Positions 11,503 through 24,800 of a DNA stretch of 64,000 nt are shown here, piece after piece. The position numbers and the translations under genes are program-made. Source of the stretch: Monosporascus cannonballus. Lineage: Eukaryota; Ascomycota; Sordariomycetes; Xylariales. The notes beneath the pieces are model-generated. The model did no database searches. It was not told the origin of the DNA and saw nothing but the letters and a program-made list of their open reading frames with translations. How positions within the stretch are numbered: position 1 is the stretch's first letter; each line of letters begins with the position of its first letter. The DNA lies in the NCBI GenBank assembly GCA_004154925.1, contig QJNS01000263.1:41943-105942 (forward strand). The letters are read 5' to 3'.

Positions 11503-14500
11503 ATGGCGAACCCACAATCTCGCATGTCTATGTTCTCGGCGGTCTCCGATGCGGCAGCTGGCCCTCGAGGCCCCGGACAACAAGCGTCTCAAGTCTCGAC
11601 GACAACCCTCCTGAATGGAATCCATGGCATCTACTTATCCTCCCAACCTTACAGACTCGATGCCGGAACGAGTTTAGTCGTCAACACATGGCTCACGGCT
11701 AGTCAACCGGGGCCTGAGGGGCGGCAGGGAGGAACTGTCGATGCCACCTTGGCGGCAAGCGCTTGGGAACATGCCCGCCGCCGTGCGGAAGATGGGTGCA
11801 TTATCCTCGGGTATGTGATGAAAGCTTCAGTTCAACTAAGTGGTCATTGCTAACGCATCAGTAGTTCCCTGCACACATCAACACCCTCGCTCCTCTCACC
11901 GTTCCTCTCTTCTATGCCACTTTCCATTCCTTCATCACTTTTCTCCGCCCTCGAAGCCATAAAACCTTTCCTTCGATGCGTCACGCCTTACAACCCGTCA
12001 ACACCACGTCAATCAGCTCTTGGGGTAACTCTAACCCTCAACCTGGCTGGAAATCTGACCGCTGCGACCTTGGGCCTGTCACAGGGCGGTATAGATACTA
12101 AAAATGGCCTGTTGAAGATCCCGGCCGAGCCCGGTTATCGTGCTTTTGACGTCTTCTACTACCTGTTGACCTCTGCCTCTACTCCGGCAGAGCGGGAATT
12201 TCTGGGTCTCAAACCAGCCGCGGACTATTCATTGTTAGCGAGGTCCGGCACCTATGACCCGCCTTCGTATCTCCCTACTGCAGACGATGCCGCAGCCGCC
12301 GACGACTTCCGATCTGCCCTGAAGGAAATCGGTATCAAGGGCTCGTCTCACCGGAACTTGATCTCAACCCTCGCCGGGCTGCTAAAGCTCGGCAACACCC
12401 TAGGTTATGATATCGATGAGGATATTCTTGATGACATTTGTGAGGATGTCGGCGGGTTACTCGGACTCGACCCCGAGGTCCTTGCTCGGAAATGCTCGAC
12501 TGAAGATCGAATTACTCTCGTTGGCGGGCTGTACGAGGCTCTCGTCGACTGGATCATCACCAAGGCGAACGAAGCGATTGCAGCGCAGATGGGGCGTATC
12601 CGAGACGGTGACGAATCCATCGATGGACAAGGGCGTCGAACCCCCACCTCCAACGGAGATACTGGTGACACAGTTTCCATCACCGTCATCGAGGTTCCCG
12701 ATCCTGCTCTGGGCAAGGCTATTGCTATGCGAGGCATCTTCGACGATAGCATGGGGATCAATGCAGAGATGAGAGAGGACGGGGTAGATGTAGTGCCGGC
12801 CGGAAGCACAGTGCTGCGCGAGATGGAAAATGCCGTTGCTGAAGTAGCCCCTGACCTAGGTGTCATGAACGGGCCCGCTGGCCGAGACCGCCAGCACGAC
12901 GTGGAGAAGAGGGAGGCGGTATTGGAAAAGGTTGGCTTCGCCGGTGAGGACGACGGCTTCCTCAAGGAGCTTCTCTTCCCCGTCCCCGGCGAGGGTATCA
13001 ATCTAGGCCAGAATGCGCGACTTGATCTTCCAGCCGTGCTAAATGCTAGCCGTGTCTGGTATCACCTGTCCTTCCATCCAACTGATGAGAGACCGGCAAG
13101 CTTGGCGGCCTTACCTTCAATTACCTCGGCGTGGTCGGCTGGTACCGTTTCCCGTCAACTGCGGGCTTGGAGGCTACCCGAATGGGCGAACCGACGCAAC
13201 AGGAATCTTGATTTCACAGCGGATTACGACCTTGACGAGTTCACTCAACGCTTTGCCCCTCTTGGCTGCGGGGATGGTCGAGATGGCATAGAGAGCTGGG
13301 TTCTGGAACGAGGTTGGAGCAATGGCGAAGTCGTTATAGGAAAGGAGCGCGTCTGGATGAGGGAGTCCGCTTGGTGGGAAGCTGAAAGCATGTTAGACTT
13401 GAAGCCTGCCCAGGACAACGTCAGAAGCATGGATAATATGCTAGTGGCTCCTGGGCTTGAGACTGGTTATTCTAACAACGGCAGCGGCTTCTTCCCAATG
13501 ATGCATGATCAGCGCTCCATCAACAGCAGCCGTGATCAGCTCCTCAACAACCAGCGGAACCAGAGTCAGCTCACCTTCCACCCAAGTCCTCTGGCCCCCC
13601 CCTCAGTCGCCCCTACCGCCATGCGTAACAATGGCGACTACGGTTTAGGAACTAAGGGCGACACCCACCGTGACCAAATCTTCTACACCAGCGATGGCCA
13701 GTTTATGAATGGCCTGGATCCCGCTTTGGCAGAGGGCAAACACGTTGAAACGCAGGAGGTAACTTTTGGGCGACGTGTCTGGGTTGGTATCGTGTGGGCG
13801 TTGACATTCTGGATTCCCTCCTTCCTGCTGCACTACGTCGGACAGATGAAGCGGCCGGACGTTCGGATGGCCTGGCGAGAGAAATTTGTCCTGTGCTTCT
13901 TCATTTTGTTGGCCAACGCTTTCATCGTCTTCTGGATCGTTGCCTTGGGCACAATCATTTGTCCAGAATTTGACAAGGCTTGGTCACAAAGGGAGGTGGC
14001 TACGCACCAGGGCGAGTCGGATTATTGGGTCAGCATCCGCGGCGGAGTATACGACTTCACGAGTTTCTGGAGACAGCAGCACAGTGACACTAATATCGAG
14101 ACGACTCCAGAGCTTATGCTGCAATTTGGCGGCATGAATATGGATGCCTACTTCGTCCCTCCTTTGACACTCACCTGTCCTGGGCTCGGTATTACAAAGG
14201 AGATGCAGCTGCGGGCAAACAACACGCTTGAAATACCCCAGGGTGCTCATACTTCAGGTTTCTACCAGCCGGACCCCACCAGTAAGTTAAAGTCGGAATA
14301 TTGGTATAGGGACAATTTCTTGCCGCGCATCAAGGAATTCTACAAAGGGGATCTAGTCTGGGATATCGCGGAAGTCAACCAAGATGGTACAGACAATAGC
14401 CACATGTGGGTTCTCTACGAGAACAAGATCTACGACCTCACAGATTACTTCAACACTATCAAGTTCTTTAAGAATCTCGAATCGTACAATTTCCTCGACG

Positions 14501-16961
14501 ACGGCATTGTAGAATCCGTTAGGAGGAATCCAGGCCAGGACGTCACTAACCTATGGAATGCCCGGATCGAAAACACCGCCGACAACCAGACAGCCCATGC
14601 GAATGTCCGGAACAGCATCAACTGTATCCAACAGACATTCTATGTGGGCATTCCGGACTTCCGATATACGCCTCGATGCCAAGTCAACAACTATATTCTT
14701 TTGGCATTCACAATCATCCTGTGCTGCGTCATCGCCGTCAAGTTTTTGGCGGCCTTGCAATTCGGCTCCAAGAGACGGCCTGCTCCTCAGGAGAAGTTCG
14801 TCATTTGCCAGGTTCCAGCCTACACCGAAGGAGAAGATTCCTTGAGGAAGGCGCTTGATTCGCTTACTGCTCTGCAGTACGACAACAAGAGGAAGCTAAT
14901 CTGCGTCATCTGTGACGGAGTTATCGTCGGTGAAGGCAACGATCGCCCTACTCCCAAGATCGTTTTGGATATCCTTGGAGTCGACCCCAAGGTTGACCCT
15001 CCGGCTCTCCCCTTCAAGTCTGTCGGTACTGGCAGCGAACAACTGAATTACGGGAAGGTCTATTCCGGCCTCTACGAGTATGAGGGCAACGTTGTCCCAT
15101 ACATCGTTGTGGTCAAAGTCGGCAAGGAGTCGGAACAGAGCAAGGCCAAGCCCGGTAACCGTGGCAAGCGTGATTCCCAGATTCTGCTCATGAGTTTCCT
15201 CAACCGTGTCCACCATCGTGCGCCGATGAACCCTCTCGAGCTCGAAATGTTCCATCAGATCAATAACATCATCGGTGTCGATCCCGAGTTGTACGAATAT
15301 CTATTTATGGTTGACGCTGATACTTCCGTGCGGGAGGATTCACTGAACCGGCTCGTGGCGGCGTGTGCCAATAACTCCAAGATTGCTGGTATCTGTGGCG
15401 AGACGGGATTACAAAATGAGGAACGGACATGGTGGAGTATGATCCAAGTCTACGAATACTATATCTCTCACCACCTCGCAAAGGCTTTCGAGTCTCTATT
15501 CGGTAGCGTCACCTGTTTACCTGGATGGTGAGTACCGCAACCCCCCATTATCATGATCTGGACTGACGTATATATAGTTTCACGATGTACCGCTTAAGGA
15601 CAGCCGATCGAGGCAAACCCCTGATCATCGCTGATGGGGTCATCAGGGAGTACAGCATCTGCAACGTTGACACGCTCCATAAGAAGAACCTGCTCTCCCT
15701 GGGCGAGGATCGATTTCTCACTACATTGATGACTAAGTACTTCCCACACATGTCCTTCAAGTTCATTCCGGATGCGTATTGTCAAACGGCTGCCCCCGAG
15801 AAGTGGAGCGTACTGCTATCACAACGTCGCAGATGGATCAACTCAACTATCCACAACCTGGCGGAGTTGATGATGCTCAAGGACATGTGCGGCTTCTGCT
15901 GTTTCTCTATGCGCTTCGTTGTCTTGATCGATCTCGCCGGAACGATCATCCTCCCAGCCACTTGCGTTTATCTGGCATACCTGCTTTACAGGCTGGCAAC
16001 AAATAGCGGCCAATTCCCTCTATGGTCGATCGTTATGATTGCTGCCGTGTACGGTCTGCAAGCTCTTATCTTTATACTCAAGCGGCAATGGCAACATGTT
16101 GGGTGGATGATCATCTACATCCTGGCCTTTCCTGTTTACTCTCTCATCCTCCCCGTCTACTCGTTCTGGAACCAGGATAACTTTTCGTGGGGTAATACCC
16201 GTATTGTTATCGGTGAGAAGGGCAACAAGCAGGTTGTGGCGGTGGACGACGAAGGGTTCGACCCTAGGTCCATTCCACTACAGCGATGGGACGACTACGC
16301 AGCGCTCAACAACCTCCCTGGCCGACGTGGCGTGCATCATGAGAAGATGCATGAGATCTACGAGGACACATACGAGATGGACGACATGAGATCTGTCTAC
16401 TCCTCTGCCCGACAGCCTTCTGTCCTTACTGGGCTTCAGGGTCGCGGTGGCTTCATTCCCCCTCGGTCGCCAGCGCCTTTCCAGCACCAATCATCATATG
16501 GTCCCTATTCGGACAATCTGCAGAACGGGCAGTCCACCGCTTCTTTCGGTGATATGCAGCGCTTGCAAACCGGGTCTCCTTATCAGGATTATGCCAACCC
16601 CCACAGCCGCCAACAAAGCATGAGCAACCTACGTAGTGTAGCCAACGTCTCACCCCAGCGTGATCCGATTATGCACCGGCAGTCTACCGCAACGCTAGGT
16701 CTCAGCGGCGGCGCGCGAACACCCATGGGGATGAGGGGACACCAAAGTGTGGCTTCTTTCGACTTCCAGAGAGGGAACCAAGGCCCCGACGATGAGACGA
16801 TTGCCTCTACTATTCAGGCCGTTCTGCGTGACGTAGACCTTGATTCAGTCACCAAGAAACAACTACGAGCTCTCGTCGAGCAGAGACTGCAGACGGAGCT
16901 CACTGGCGAGCGGAGGACCTTCATGGATCGACAGATTGATCACGAGCTGGCCAATATGTGA
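11503..16961 (+). CDS. csmB: Class VI/VII chitin synthase with degenerate motor-like domain (CsmB type)
   Basis: Three exons: 11503-11810, 11862-15527 and 15578-16961, joined by introns of 51 and 50 nt, give 1785 residues. I chose the ATG at 11503 (GACATGG context); the frame extends upstream only to a TTG. The N-terminal 600 residues align in order with the motor region of its class V neighbour. However, the sequence after the first splice junction has no GESGSGKT, so ATP binding is not expected. Then come membrane segments near 740, a cytochrome b5-like stretch, the chitin synthase 2 domain with a DAD near 1252 and QRRRW near 1405, C-terminal membrane segments, and a DEK_C-like tail ending at ELANM. 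Class numbering differs between authors (VI or VII). In Aspergillus and Fusarium the pair acts together in wall integrity and polarised growth. The second intron sits in the CLPGCF region; class V lacks it. Confidence 0.95.
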
Positions 16962-18150
16962 GTGAGGTGTGCGAATGTAGATGGACTTGTACATACAGCG
17001 GGCGATGGCATTTTTCCCCGACATGACTCTGAGCCAGGATCTGGACTTTGCAAAATGCCGCGGGCGTCCTCGATGGTTTTGGATAGAAGACCATGCCCAG
17101 GACACGTAATTTTACATTTATGCCGGATATAGGTCGGCAAGAAGCTCACACATGACCATCATCGATCGGGTTGGTTGCTTTCTCTATCACCGATCAGCGT
17201 CGTTATCATGGCCGCGGTTGTTTTTCGGGATGGTAGTATAGCACGGTAATACAATTGTTCGTTCACACAAACATATACATATGTGGTGGCTCGGTATTGG
17301 CATCCCTGTTCTCAGATGACGGAAGGCATCCTTATTTCATCTTAGTACAGGCGTGGGTGTGCCGGATGTGCGAAATTGCCCGTCTACAAGGGGCCTCTCC
17401 ACCTTAACCTTTGTCCCTTACGCTTACTTACCTTTGTCAAGTGTGGTTTCCCCGTGACATTACGCTTTTCACCGCCGTCTCATTACATATGCGTAATAAA
17501 ACGGTATCGTTTCCCGGTTACTGCCCATATGCGGGAAGTTCGAAATTGCCGCCCATCGCGACAAATCCTGTCTCTCTCAGATGGCTTGGAGGCCGCAAGG
17601 GGTCAAGGAGAAGATGGGGGCCGCGCATAGCGCATCCTAGGTAATTAGGTACCTAACTACGTAGTCCAGGCACGGGATGGGAGAACAAGCGCAAATAGAG
17701 CTAGCTCCCCGCGGAGGAAGAGGAAGAGGAAGAAGAAGAATAAAAAGGCGAGATCAACGAAGACTGCCTCAATTCCCTTGCCCTCCACCCTAGAAGTAAC
17801 AAGACCCCCTATACTAGACTAGACTAGGGCAATCGAGGTTGATGATGTAAGTGCGCTGTGGCATCTTAACTTACCCGCCGCCTCCGTTGCTGCTGCGGCC
17901 TGTTGCGGAATTGGGTGGACGAGATAAGTGGGATAAAGGAATGTGCCCGGCCGCTTGTGAACTCCTGCCCTGTATAGATCATATATTCGCGTTTTCCATC
18001 GGCAGGCGGGGCGACCCGATGCCTTCCTACCTACGTACATCTAACAAATAGATAGATTCGCTGCTCATTCCCCCAATATATAGATGTCTATATCAAAGCG
18101 TCGAACAGATAACCGCCAGTGTGTCCAGTAATAAACCCCCCCTCCTTTAG
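16962..18150. other. Intergenic: 3' of csmB-like gene to polyketide synthase relic
   Basis: No supported gene. A purine-only GA-rich tract lies near 17713-17738, and a short CTAGA repetition near 17814-17826. Short ORFs (up to 84 codons) have no recognisable motifs. Confidence 0.6.
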
Positions 18151-21100
18151 GTCCATGACGGAAGACAGTACCTGCCAGAGCCTACGTGACAGCAAGTCGG
18201 GCGCGGCTATTGTCGCAGCTGCTAACTCGACGCTAAATCCGAGCGCCGTGTCGACATGCGCAATATGCATCTCGATAATGGCAGCGGACGTAGCTCCGCC
18301 TTTGACGTCCATGGCGATGGCTATGGCCGCGGTCCGTGGCCCCTCTCGCGCAGTAGTGCGTATTACGGCTGTCAATCAGGACGCCTATACCGCTGCTCGC
18401 ATTGCACATACTAACGGCAAGGCTGAAGTCGATCTCGTCCGTACTGCTTACGTCCGGGCCCGATTGCGGCCACACGAGGTGGCGTATGTTGAGACACACG
18501 GCGCTAGAGCAGCGGCGGGTGACCACGAAAAATTGGCAGCCATAGTTGAGGTGTTCACCGGGCCTTAACGTTGCCTACCCCTTTACGTTCCAGTCGATCG
18601 AAGGAAATATTGGCAATATTTAAAACACTACTGGCCTCGCCGGTGTCCTTAAAGTGGTAATGGTATTAGACCCGCAGCCTGATCCCCCCGGTCGCTGGTT
18701 TCCCCAACCCCAAGCCTGGCCTTCCACAGGATCCTATACACATTCCAGCGAATTAGTGCCGCTGCCGTATGCAGAGGTCGTAATACTGTGTGCGTCTGTT
18801 AACGGTTTGGCTTGGGGTGGGCCAATGCTCGTGCCATCCTTTAGCCAGGGGCGTAGGTACTCAAAAATATCGCCTCCCACCCTGATGGCCCCCCCGCCTC
18901 TTTGTCCTTTCAGCTAGTAGCCAGGAGTCGCTTAAACTTGTGCTCGATATCTATTAAAATGAGTAGAGCAACACATGGAGGCGTCGCTGGCGGATATATC
19001 CTTCACACTCTGTCATCGACGCTTTAGTCTGCCCTGGCGTTCTGCCGCCCATGAGAGGAGTCGTCCAGTTAGCCGCCATTCTTAAGATCAGTGCTCTCCC
19101 CTCCTCATTTCGCCGTACATTCAATGAGCATGATGACAAAATCTAAAAGTGAAAGTCTGGCTCGCATAGGACAGTCCTGTCGATTCCATGACCCACGAGA
19201 GCTTTCTGCTTGCGAGCCAGATGAAAGTCGAGGGCACCCTCGCACTCGAGCGTACCTTTACGTCACAGCACCTGGATTTCTTCGACATGCTATCATCCGT
19301 CGTTAAAACTGTTGGAGCTAGCGGTCAGGCTAATTACAATGTGGGAAATGCCGCCCAGGATGCCGTTGTACAGGCCCGTCGGACTCGCCCTGCGATTTCA
19401 TGTCTCACAACATCCTCTAGATCGATGACGCGGTTGCCGCTGCTGACAGTGAGGCGCGGCTAAGTGGTCTTCGTCGCGCCGGTCAAAGAGCCATTCGACT
19501 TGACGAGCTATCACGCTACCTTGACTACGTCCTCCCCGGCCAGCCACAGGCGTTGCGCTCATGCTACCACCGGCTTCAATGCGTCCTAGCTCTCCCAATG
19601 TTACGGCTGCCGCCGTGAGCGAGACCGTATTCTCAGCAATATTTTGTCATGTTTGCGACACGAATAAGGCTACGGTAATCAACGCCATAGCTATGACTAC
19701 TGGTGTGCAGTTTGCCGAGGTTGTGGGCAGCAGCAACCCAGAATCCGCAATTAATTTCATTGCTAAGGTTCTTATCCATCAGCCTGCACGGCTGATTTCC
19801 GTCGACGCCTCGCGAATCAACGACAGCCGAGGCTCCATTCTGGGTCCTGAACTTGATTCGCTCATCCCCATTGAGCCGCGCAATTGGGTATTGCGCGAGT
19901 TCGACTCTCGTTGCAGTCGTTGGGGGCTTTGACGGATCAGACCATTACGCTCTTGCGGGAAAGATAGCCGCTCGCTCCCGCCTAACCGTGTCAAAAGGCG
20001 GCGAAGCCAGTGATGAGTTTGGCGTAGACGACGGCGACGACAACAAAGGAATCGATTCAGACTCTAGCGACTCAACACAAGTGGTCAGCATCCGTATTGA
20101 CACCATCGGGTCTAGGGGCATGAGCGGCAGTGTCAAAGACCTGTCTATCGAGTTGGCCCCAGTCCCGATTCCCTCCCTTCTGGACACTCTGCGATTGTTC
20201 GAGCACTCGCGTTGCGCCATAGACTCCTCTGAAGACCAACGCGACATGGCAGATGCTGTGCGTTCGGTTTTGGAGGGGTCAGGTCCGGCGCTGCAGCAAC
20301 GGCTCGAGAGCACAAGTCCCCCAGCCGTTGCAAATGCTTATGAGCGTCGGATGTATTTTGAGCGCCAGGAACCGTTGCAGGACTAAGGCGAGTTCTCGGT
20401 CCGGGACCCCATCGACGCTCCGCCACATTCCCAGGCTATGAGTGCTGCCGTCTCGACGCTTGCCGCCATGGATTTTGTCCGCCGATTGGGTGCTGGGGAG
20501 ATAGCTCCAGAGACTCTCCTCGAGACCCTTAACGGCTGAGGCTCGCGACTGGCTCTCTTATGCGACTCGCCGGCCCGCTATTGGCCGGGACCGCAAGGAC
20601 CGCTATACGCCTAACCAGGCAGTCACCGTTCCCCGGCGTGGCCACGTTTTTCAGTTAGTGTTCCATGACTCCGACGCGTTGCTGGGGCTGCCGGCGATAT
20701 GTTCGACATTCAAAAAGATCCTCGCCGTCGCTGAGGAGGATCGAATATCAGTTCGTACCCTCACGGCCCGACGAGCGTAACTCGTGGGCGCAGGTAGGGG
20801 TTCCCCGCCATTTTTATCACTTTTCGTCGTCCAGCACTGGCCTTCGGCCATAGCTCCGCCGCGGGCTTGAACTCGACTATGGCAATGCCGCTGCCCTAGC
20901 CGCCATTGATCCGTCCGCATTCGTCGTGTGTCTCGATGATGAATCGCCCAACAGTGCTGGAGAACGCCACATGCAATTCCTTAACGGTCATCAGCATCCG
21001 TTTGCCAATCGGTGGCTGGACAAGCCGGTTCAGTTCGCCATAACCGCCAATGGCTTGTCGGTAGGCATTTACGAGCATGCTAAACTGGATGATATAGACG

Positions 21101-21850
21101 TGCGTGCGCCGCATCGGCACGCCACACGCGCGCTGTTTTCTCAATCTTCGATCGAAATCGATTCTTCCGCCTCGAAGCCATATCATTTCCGCGAGCATAC
21201 CTGGAGACTTAGCCCCACTGTGATGCAGAGAATCGAACAGTTTCAGACTTTAGGCAGACCATGCGGGCCGATGGACCACCAATATACCAAGGCCGAGGAC
21301 CTCAGTCTCGTCTGCACCCTGCGACCACCGCGCCTCACCCGAGGCTATCGCCCGCCTCACTGTGTTCCTTCCACGGCACCTCGTCGATGGAATCATACGT
21401 CCAGCCTCAGAAATCGTGGCGCTTGCCACGTTTGCCGGCGCCGTCTCGACTAGGTCCAGACAGTTTCGCCGCCGGTGCGTGCGTACATAGAGGCGGCGGC
21501 GGCATCAGTAGGGGGTGAGAAAGATGACACGGTCCGTACACGCTCACTATTCGGCTCCGCAGTAACTTGGGGGCGTACTCTGGCGCTATCTCGGTAGCCG
21601 CGAGCGGCCGCGGCTCTGTCAGCTACAAGTATGCGGTTCTTGGAGTGCTATCGCCCGAGGAGCGCGGCGAGAGCCGGCCGTCTACCTGCTCCTTTCAGCT
21701 GCCGGGCCTGGGCTGCCACCCGCCGCGGCAGTCCCGGCCAGGACGTCAAGATAGGCTTTATGACCGCTGACGGCCTGGAGGACCCGAGCGTTCGCTGGGA
21801 CGAGGTGGGCTTCCTCCTACATCTATCTCCTCAACAACGGACTCCCACTC
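18150..21850 (+). pseudogene. Relic of a reducing polyketide synthase with C-terminal carnitine acyltransferase domain
   Basis: No continuous frame remains, but plus-strand pieces follow each other in domain order. Ketosynthase remains run from about 18173 to 18900: a VETHG stretch near 18487, then in another frame a GNIGN stretch near 18610 followed by a stop and LAGVLKVVM, then an ASVNGLAWGG remnant near 18795. The DTACSSS active-site region is missing, so the 5' part is lost. Ketoreductase remains lie at about 19055-19385 and keep SS...YNVGN. An ACP lies near 19790-19905 and keeps the LDSL serine. From about 20130 to 21815 a choline/carnitine acyltransferase-like domain is spread over at least three frames; it includes IYEHAKL near 21065 with the presumed catalytic His. 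Acyltransferase and dehydratase domains expected between KS and KR are absent. Some intact fungal reducing synthases carry such a C-terminal acyltransferase for product release. This copy cannot encode a working enzyme. Confidence 0.85.
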
Positions 21851-24800
21851 ACGCGCCACTGTCCGGAGTCCCGTGCACTCCGCGTGCCTCCTACAGCCAA
21901 AAAGGCCACGCGCGATGTCCCGAGGCGGTGCATAGGGTGGCTTCTTGTGGGAGGGGAAATAGTCTTTACGTTACGCGCAAGAAGAACAAACTCGAAGAGA
22001 CAATCTTAAATGGATGATCCTGATCACATCAAAATTCGGTGTCCGAATGGGTGAAATGGGAAAGCGAGGACAGCCGTGATTTGAGATGAGTAGCCTAGCC
22101 CAGAGCCCCTAATCGACATGGTAGACGACTCTAGCATGTTACGTTAGGTGGTTGCACTCAATTTTTTATTTGTGTTCATGCTCTATCTCGCACAATGCAG
22201 GCACTTAGTGTCTGGCCTCCATCGCTCATAGTACCAAACAGACCAAGACTCACCACCAAGCGAGACGTCGACCTGGAGATATAGTATCAAAGGGGAAGAC
22301 GGCCTTTACCATAGCCCAAGAACGCGGCATGTAAACAGCAATGGCGATTCCTCCCTATAGCGGCAGGTTCCCAATGAGGGTCAGAGTGCTTAATCATCAA
22401 TGGATACGAACCCTGCTTATGGGAGAGAGATGATCCATATGCCCCGTAGAGGGGTTTGTTCGGCCCAGGGGTGCATATACTATCAGGATGACCCTGGTGA
22501 GGGCAAGAATGAGCAAGGCTGAGAGTCAAGCCGACGTGAGTTATTAGGAGGCGACGACTTAAAGAGACACGGGGGAGTGTTCATCAATCACAGTGCCACA
22601 GCATCTCTCGTACTCATCGACGATGTAGTACTTATAAGTTGTAACCTACAGTCTCGCTGCAAGCTTTACCCGCTGACGACGGTGCCCATTCAGGTCGCCT
22701 TGACTGCTTTGGCCGCATCCCTTCCAATGATCGCATGGAAATCCATGGTCATTGATGGCCCATGATCGGGATTCTGATCTCAGGCATTACTCTCCCCCTA
22801 TCACGCCCGGGGGAGAAAGTATCTCGATCCGTTCTATGGCTTTGGGGAGGGGGAGGGCGTGTGGTACAACGACATGGTATCGCGAGGCCGGAGCATGGAT
22901 TGGGCTTCGAACGAGTCATACACCGACTATATGTGCCTGAAGGTTCAAAGGCGGTGTCCAGCAGTGGGTCAGAACCGATATCAGTCAGCTGCGCCATATC
23001 GGAACAGGTTCTGGGGATGTAATAACAAGCAAGATTGACCATTGCAACTCAGCAGCTGCGATCATCAGGGGTCGGGCACATGATCTTTATCTCGAGAATT
23101 GATGAGCTACCGTCTCAGAGTCTGGTATCAGCGTCCAGGGAGTATCCTTCCCTAGAGCGCCGGGCCTGGGGTGGAGCCAAGCCGGCGGCATTCATTACAA
23201 TTTGTCGCCCTTTCTCATTATACGTTTGAGGATGCTATGCCACTTACTCTATAGGCGTACGTAATGGATCAAAACTGGCGCGCTCGTGAGAGCACTTAGT
23301 GACACTGGCTCGGCACATGGTCCAGCCAAAAATGGTGTTTGCCTCTACCATTATACCTGTGCTGGCTCATCGGTGACGCCTCGGCGATGCAGGAACTACC
23401 ATCACAGCACCTTCCTGCCCAAGAAATGTGTTCGATGTTTCAAAAAGAATGATAAAACACCAGGGTCCGTACTGCGTAGACGGCCGGTCAGTGAATTACA
23501 GCTATCATATCCTCCCAGCCAATGCTACGTCGTGTGTCTTCATAGACGGGTGTTAATGGAGAGCCCCTTGACGTGGGCATCCATACATGGTATCCCCACA
23601 ACGTGGTCGTCCAAGTTGTTGTCACTGAACATATTTATCAACGGGCTAGAAATAAAGTAAGCATTTGCGATATCTGATGTCCCGACACGAAAGTAGTTAG
23701 AACAGCTTGAACCTAAAACCTAGCTTGAGGCAGGATGCTCACGGGGACCAACATAATCTATGCGGCATTGGTCCTCATTACCCAGCTGGCTTTCAGTGGT
23801 TAACCGTTAGGCGGAAAGCGGAGTCTTTGTTGCGACTTGCTGTCCCTCCGTGTGGTGATGTTCCCCTATTCAGGAGGTCGAGAGGGGGAAAATCGAAGAA
23901 TGCTCTCGTCTCGACTCATGAGAGCACAACTTCATTGACCTCTACACCCTCAGTCTGCAGAAAAAGAGGGGGCTACATTTTCGGTGAATGCCAAGGGCCT
24001 GATTGGTCAGGTCGATTAGCCCGCTAGACGGTCCATTCGCGCGCATGAATGAGCATGCGCTTCTGCTTCTGCGAGTTGGCCCCAGGTCCTACCCAACATA
24101 CTGTATCCTCTGATTTTGCCGTCGCCTGGGCGGTCCCTGTCAGTTGCGTGAAGGGGCTCATGCGGTCCTTTTTGATCGCCCGCGCGCGTACAGGATATCG
24201 TCGCCATATCGCGCGAGAGTTGGAAATGAGAAGCGGCAAGGTCTGATAAGAAAACAGCAGAGCATGTGAGCGGAGTGCCCGTATATGCAGAAATCAGGCG
24301 GCTGGACAGTTAGCGAAGGCGGGGGTCGCATGATGAAGTCACCCCTCACTCGAGGCCTGCATGACAAAGAAGCCCCTATTTACGTGCCCTCTTATCGCGC
24401 GGCCAGAGGCAGTGGGAGTAGAAGACCACGTATGCCCACGTAGGCATCTGGCGAATCTCACGCAAGCGGCGGAATCCTTGCCGCCTCAGCTCCCTCGGCC
24501 CGAAGTACTTGTCCGAGTCCATGATAGGCGCTGAGCTGCCTACACACTGTTGAAATGGCATGTTACATATATTCTTGAGAAATGGCAGGGGCCGTGTGGC
24601 TTGAATGCATGGCTCGACGGCGCCGCCGATCTCCTCGCCCGACAATTCGCTATCTTGGGGGAAATTGTTCGTTAGTGCTGGCGGTACCGCGCTCACTCTC
24701 CTGGCACCAAGCCGGGCCTCGAGCCGAAGAGAGAAGGTCCTGCGGGGAATACCAGTGGATTCCAAAAGCCCGCCGAGCGAATCACGACTTCCGCCACAGA

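Noticed and set aside
18150..21850. RIP as the cause of polyketide synthase decay
   Set aside because: The relic is not visibly AT-enriched, and much of the damage is indels and deletion; indices would need computing.
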